DNA of 7,909 bases from a bacterium (GTDB lineage Bacteria > B130-G9), in contig DATLAJ010000050.1 in NCBI GenBank assembly GCA_035527515.1, positions 1-7,909 on the forward strand, in the 5' to 3' direction. Below, piece after piece: positions 6,221 to 7,909 of this stretch (positions are counted from its first letter, which is position 1; the number at the start of each line of letters is the position of its first letter). The translations under genes and the position numbers were made by a program. The notes below the pieces were generated by a model. It worked only from the letters and a program-made list of their open reading frames with translations. It was not told where the DNA came from and ran no database searches.

Positions 6221-6414
6221 CTCCGGGAGCGCCCAGCCACGATGGCGCGCCAGACAGAGGCGTTACCGATATCGGCGACCACTATCTGCCGTCGCCCTGA
6301 TCTTGCTTGCCTTCTGCCTAGAAGTTGTTACGGGGAACAGCTCTTTCTTGCCCACTTGGCCGAGGCGGCAAGCGGTTCTGGTTTGAAATCAAGCAGGGCG
6401 TGGTCGATATGCCC

Positions 6415-6442
6415 TTGCGTGAAGGTCTCGGTTTGAGATAAT
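6415..6442 (+). promoter_or_regulatory. Weak candidate promoter for the secreted-protein gene
   Basis: TTGCGT (6415-6420; three of six consensus bases) and GATAAT (6437-6442; five of six) are 16 bases apart. This would place transcription start near 6449 and give a leader of about 60 bases before ATG 6512. The good -10 is the main support. Confidence 0.3.
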
Positions 6443-6451
6443 CCCCTCTCG

Positions 6452-6467
6452 GCATCAGACTTGATGC
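6452..6467 (+). other. Short leader hairpin
   Basis: GCATCA-GACT-TGATGC is a perfect 6-bp stem with a 4-base loop, lying within the predicted leader upstream of ATG 6512. It is small, and its function, if any, is unknown. Confidence 0.3.
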
Positions 6468-6511
6468 TCTTGACTGATAGGACGGCTAGACTCAAGGCGG
6501 GGAGGACAACG

Positions 6512-7909
6512 ATGACCATAGCGAGATTGAAGGCGGCGTGTGTTGGCATACTGTTTCTGATGACCGGCCTTTGTGTCGCATCGGGAGCAGTAGGACCCGT
6601 TGTGCAGAAGGGGATAGTGGAGCTTTCTGGGCATGGGCAAGCGAGCCGCATCAGGGTTCAGAGGGGGTCTGCGGCGGTTACGTCCTCGAGGAAGACGGAG
6701 CAAAATCGTAGCCGAAGCGTTGGTCTCAGGGATGCTCTTGGCGTTTGGCAGCGGCCGGTGCTTACGTCCCAGAGCGGCACGTTCTCGCTGGTTAAAAACC
6801 CGCTCGACTTGTCAGAGACCTGTGTGGAGGCGATTGAGTCCGCACCTGTTTGGCTCAGGCAAGACCTTCAGGACGCGTTTAGTAGGCTGGGCGATGACGC
6901 GGATGTTTATGCCGAGCTACTGCATGCGTGTCCCGACAGCAGGTTCATCGACGAGATTGCGTTTGCGATCGCACACGTTGCGCCTCGTGAGCTACACCGC
7001 TTGGTGGGTGCTGGCGACGAGGACCTGCTGGTCATCAATGCGGAACGTTCCTACTCCAACGCTGAACACCTGAACTACGTCCGGCTTGTCGAGCACGACG
7101 AGGGTGATGGGGATTTTTATACCACGGTCGCCTACTACGTGGAGGACGGGGGGCAGCGAACCGAGAAGGAGCTGCCAATGGATTATTACTACTGGTCCAT
7201 CGTCCATCCCAAGATCAACACCGAGTATCTGAAGATGGATGATCTGCCGAGCGAGCAGCAGGCGACATACGGGTATTTCTGGCGGGAGTTTCTGTTCGAT
7301 GACCCGTCTGACAGCAATTCCTATGAAGAACACTACTTCCAGAAAGAGCCCAGCAGAATACCGGACGATGACCTAATTGCCCTTGCCACTTACGCCACGG
7401 GTCACTTGACGAGCAGGTCTCGGGACCTGCTGCCGATCATCTATGACGAAAACGACGGTGGGGTCCTGCTCTCCGAGGTGCGCTACGAATGTTCGGAGAT
7501 CATCGTTACATCGATTCGGCTCGAGCAGGCTTACGACGATGGCGCCTCGAGCCTGTTGGAGAACGTTATCCTGTATGGTGATTCGGCTGAACTCATGCCT
7601 GCTGGCAGCAAGGTCATGATCATAAAAGACCGAGGCTCCACGGCGATCGAGGACATCCTTGCCGAGCATGGATACAGCAATCGAGTTGTGAACTCGAGCA
7701 GGATCGGCGACCTCTCATTGGCCAGCTACTTCAAGATAATAGTCCCATCCGATCAGCCCAAGGAGCTTTACGAGGTGCTCGCTGCGAACAAGAAGTGGAT
7801 TACCGACTGGTTCGAGAGCGTTGTCCCTCGTGGGAGGGTGTTTGAGTTTCACGGGGCTTGCCAGCCTGAGGACTCGTGGACGTCGCTGTCAATGCTGGGA
7901 GGGCTGGGA
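6512..7909 (+). CDS. Secreted protein of unknown function with ThuA/GATase1-like region (3' truncated)
   Basis: An uninterrupted frame of 466 codons runs to the window end with no stop. The start ATG 6512 has GGGGAGGA at 6499-6506 five bases upstream. The N-terminus is a clear Sec signal peptide (MTIARLK, then hydrophobic AACVGILFLMTGLCVA, then SGAVG), with cleavage likely near residue 26. No valid lipobox precedes Cys10 or Cys21, so a lipoprotein is unlikely. A basic, Ser/Arg-rich stretch follows (about 40-75), then an acidic, Tyr-rich globular region (about 95-350: PVWLRQDLQDAF, FIDEIAFAIAHV, MDYYYWSIVHP). At about 365-455 the pattern KVMIIKDRGS, DLSLASYFKIIVPSDQP, WITDWFESVVPRGRVFEFHGA alternates beta-strands and helices like ThuA/class I glutamine-amidotransferase-like domains, but I see no nucleophile Cys motif there. 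I do not recognise the family and assign no function. It probably acts in the periplasm or outside the cell, and its C-terminus is unseen. Confidence 0.85.
   Translation, partial: MTIARLKAACVGILFLMTGLCVASGAVGPVVQKGIVELSGHGQASRIRVQRGSAAVTSSRKTEQNRSRSVGLRDALGVWQRPVLTSQSGTFSLVKNPLDLSETCVEAIESAPVWLRQDLQDAFSRLGDDADVYAELLHACPDSRFIDEIAFAIAHVAPRELHRLVGAGDEDLLVINAERSYSNAEHLNYVRLVEHDEGDGDFYTTVAYYVEDGGQRTEKELPMDYYYWSIVHPKINTEYLKMDDLPSEQQATYGYFWREFLFDDPSDSNSYEEHYFQKEPSRIPDDDLIALATYATGHLTSRSRDLLPIIYDENDGGVLLSEVRYECSEIIVTSIRLEQAYDDGASSLLENVILYGDSAELMPAGSKVMIIKDRGSTAIEDILAEHGYSNRVVNSSRIGDLSLASYFKIIVPSDQPKELYEVLAANKKWITDWFESVVPRGRVFEFHGACQPEDSWTSLSMLGGLG

Larger units (their letters stand above)
6221..6511. 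other. Intergenic region, non-coding
   Basis: These 291 bases lie between the fusion gene and the secreted-protein gene. No open frame here has a plausible start, ribosome-binding site and family motif together. Two 10-bp perfect palindromes, TGGCGCGCCA (6243-6252) and CCGATATCGG (6266-6275), have centres 23 bases apart just after the fusion gene. No T-tract follows either one, so no intrinsic terminator is called. The 3' half holds a possible promoter and a leader hairpin, listed separately. Confidence 0.6.

Noticed and set aside
6201-6386. 61-codon + strand frame with an Arg-rich start and a hydrophobic stretch resembling a membrane segment
   Set aside because: It begins inside the fusion gene, lacks a ribosome-binding site and has no homology I can recognise.
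6633-7073. 146-codon + strand frame and minus-strand frames between 6328 and 7669
   Set aside because: They lie out of frame with, or antisense to, the secreted-protein gene, which has the signal peptide and ribosome-binding site; their Arg-rich or low-information translations are shadows.

Overview
The window is GC-rich, densely coded bacterial DNA (roughly 55-60% G+C by eye), and every supported gene lies on the + strand. A MacA-type periplasmic adaptor points to a diderm (Gram-negative-type) organism. A diaminopimelate aminotransferase of the DapL type, an unusual ATP-grasp/flavin enzyme fusion, a large secreted protein of unfamiliar family and a dispersed-looking palindromic repeat array would all fit an uncultured, deep-branching lineage. 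The phylum cannot be named from these sequences alone.

Layout. Positions 2-2276 hold a tightly packed export operon. It comprises the C-terminal end of a MacA/HlyD-like membrane-fusion protein (cut by the window start), a MacB/LolD-class ABC ATPase whose start overlaps the adaptor stop (ATGA), and a MacB/FtsX-fold permease two bases further on. ATPase and permease are separate polypeptides here, unlike the fused E. coli MacB. Positions 2277-2763 are non-coding and highly structured, with several hairpins, including a compact array at 2504-2652 that looks like a REP-type mobile palindromic repeat. A sigma70-like promoter at 2735-2763 ends this gap.

Positions 2812-6220 form a two-gene operon. 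The first gene is an LL-diaminopimelate aminotransferase-like enzyme, probably starting at TTG 2812. Ten bases later comes a 744-residue protein that joins an ATP-grasp ligase (with a C-terminal subdomain like that of L-amino-acid ligases) to an FMN-dependent alpha-hydroxy-acid dehydrogenase. A four-cysteine motif lies at the junction. The three activities (oxidation of a 2-hydroxy acid, transamination of a 2-oxo acid, ATP-driven ligation) could in principle form one short pathway to an amino-acid-derived product. That is inference, and it is the most interesting possibility in the window.

Positions 6221-6511 are non-coding with a possible promoter and a small leader hairpin. From 6512 to the window end a long open frame encodes a secreted protein of at least 466 residues. 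It has a signal peptide and a region from about residue 365 that resembles ThuA/class I glutamine-amidotransferase-like folds; its C-terminus lies outside the window.
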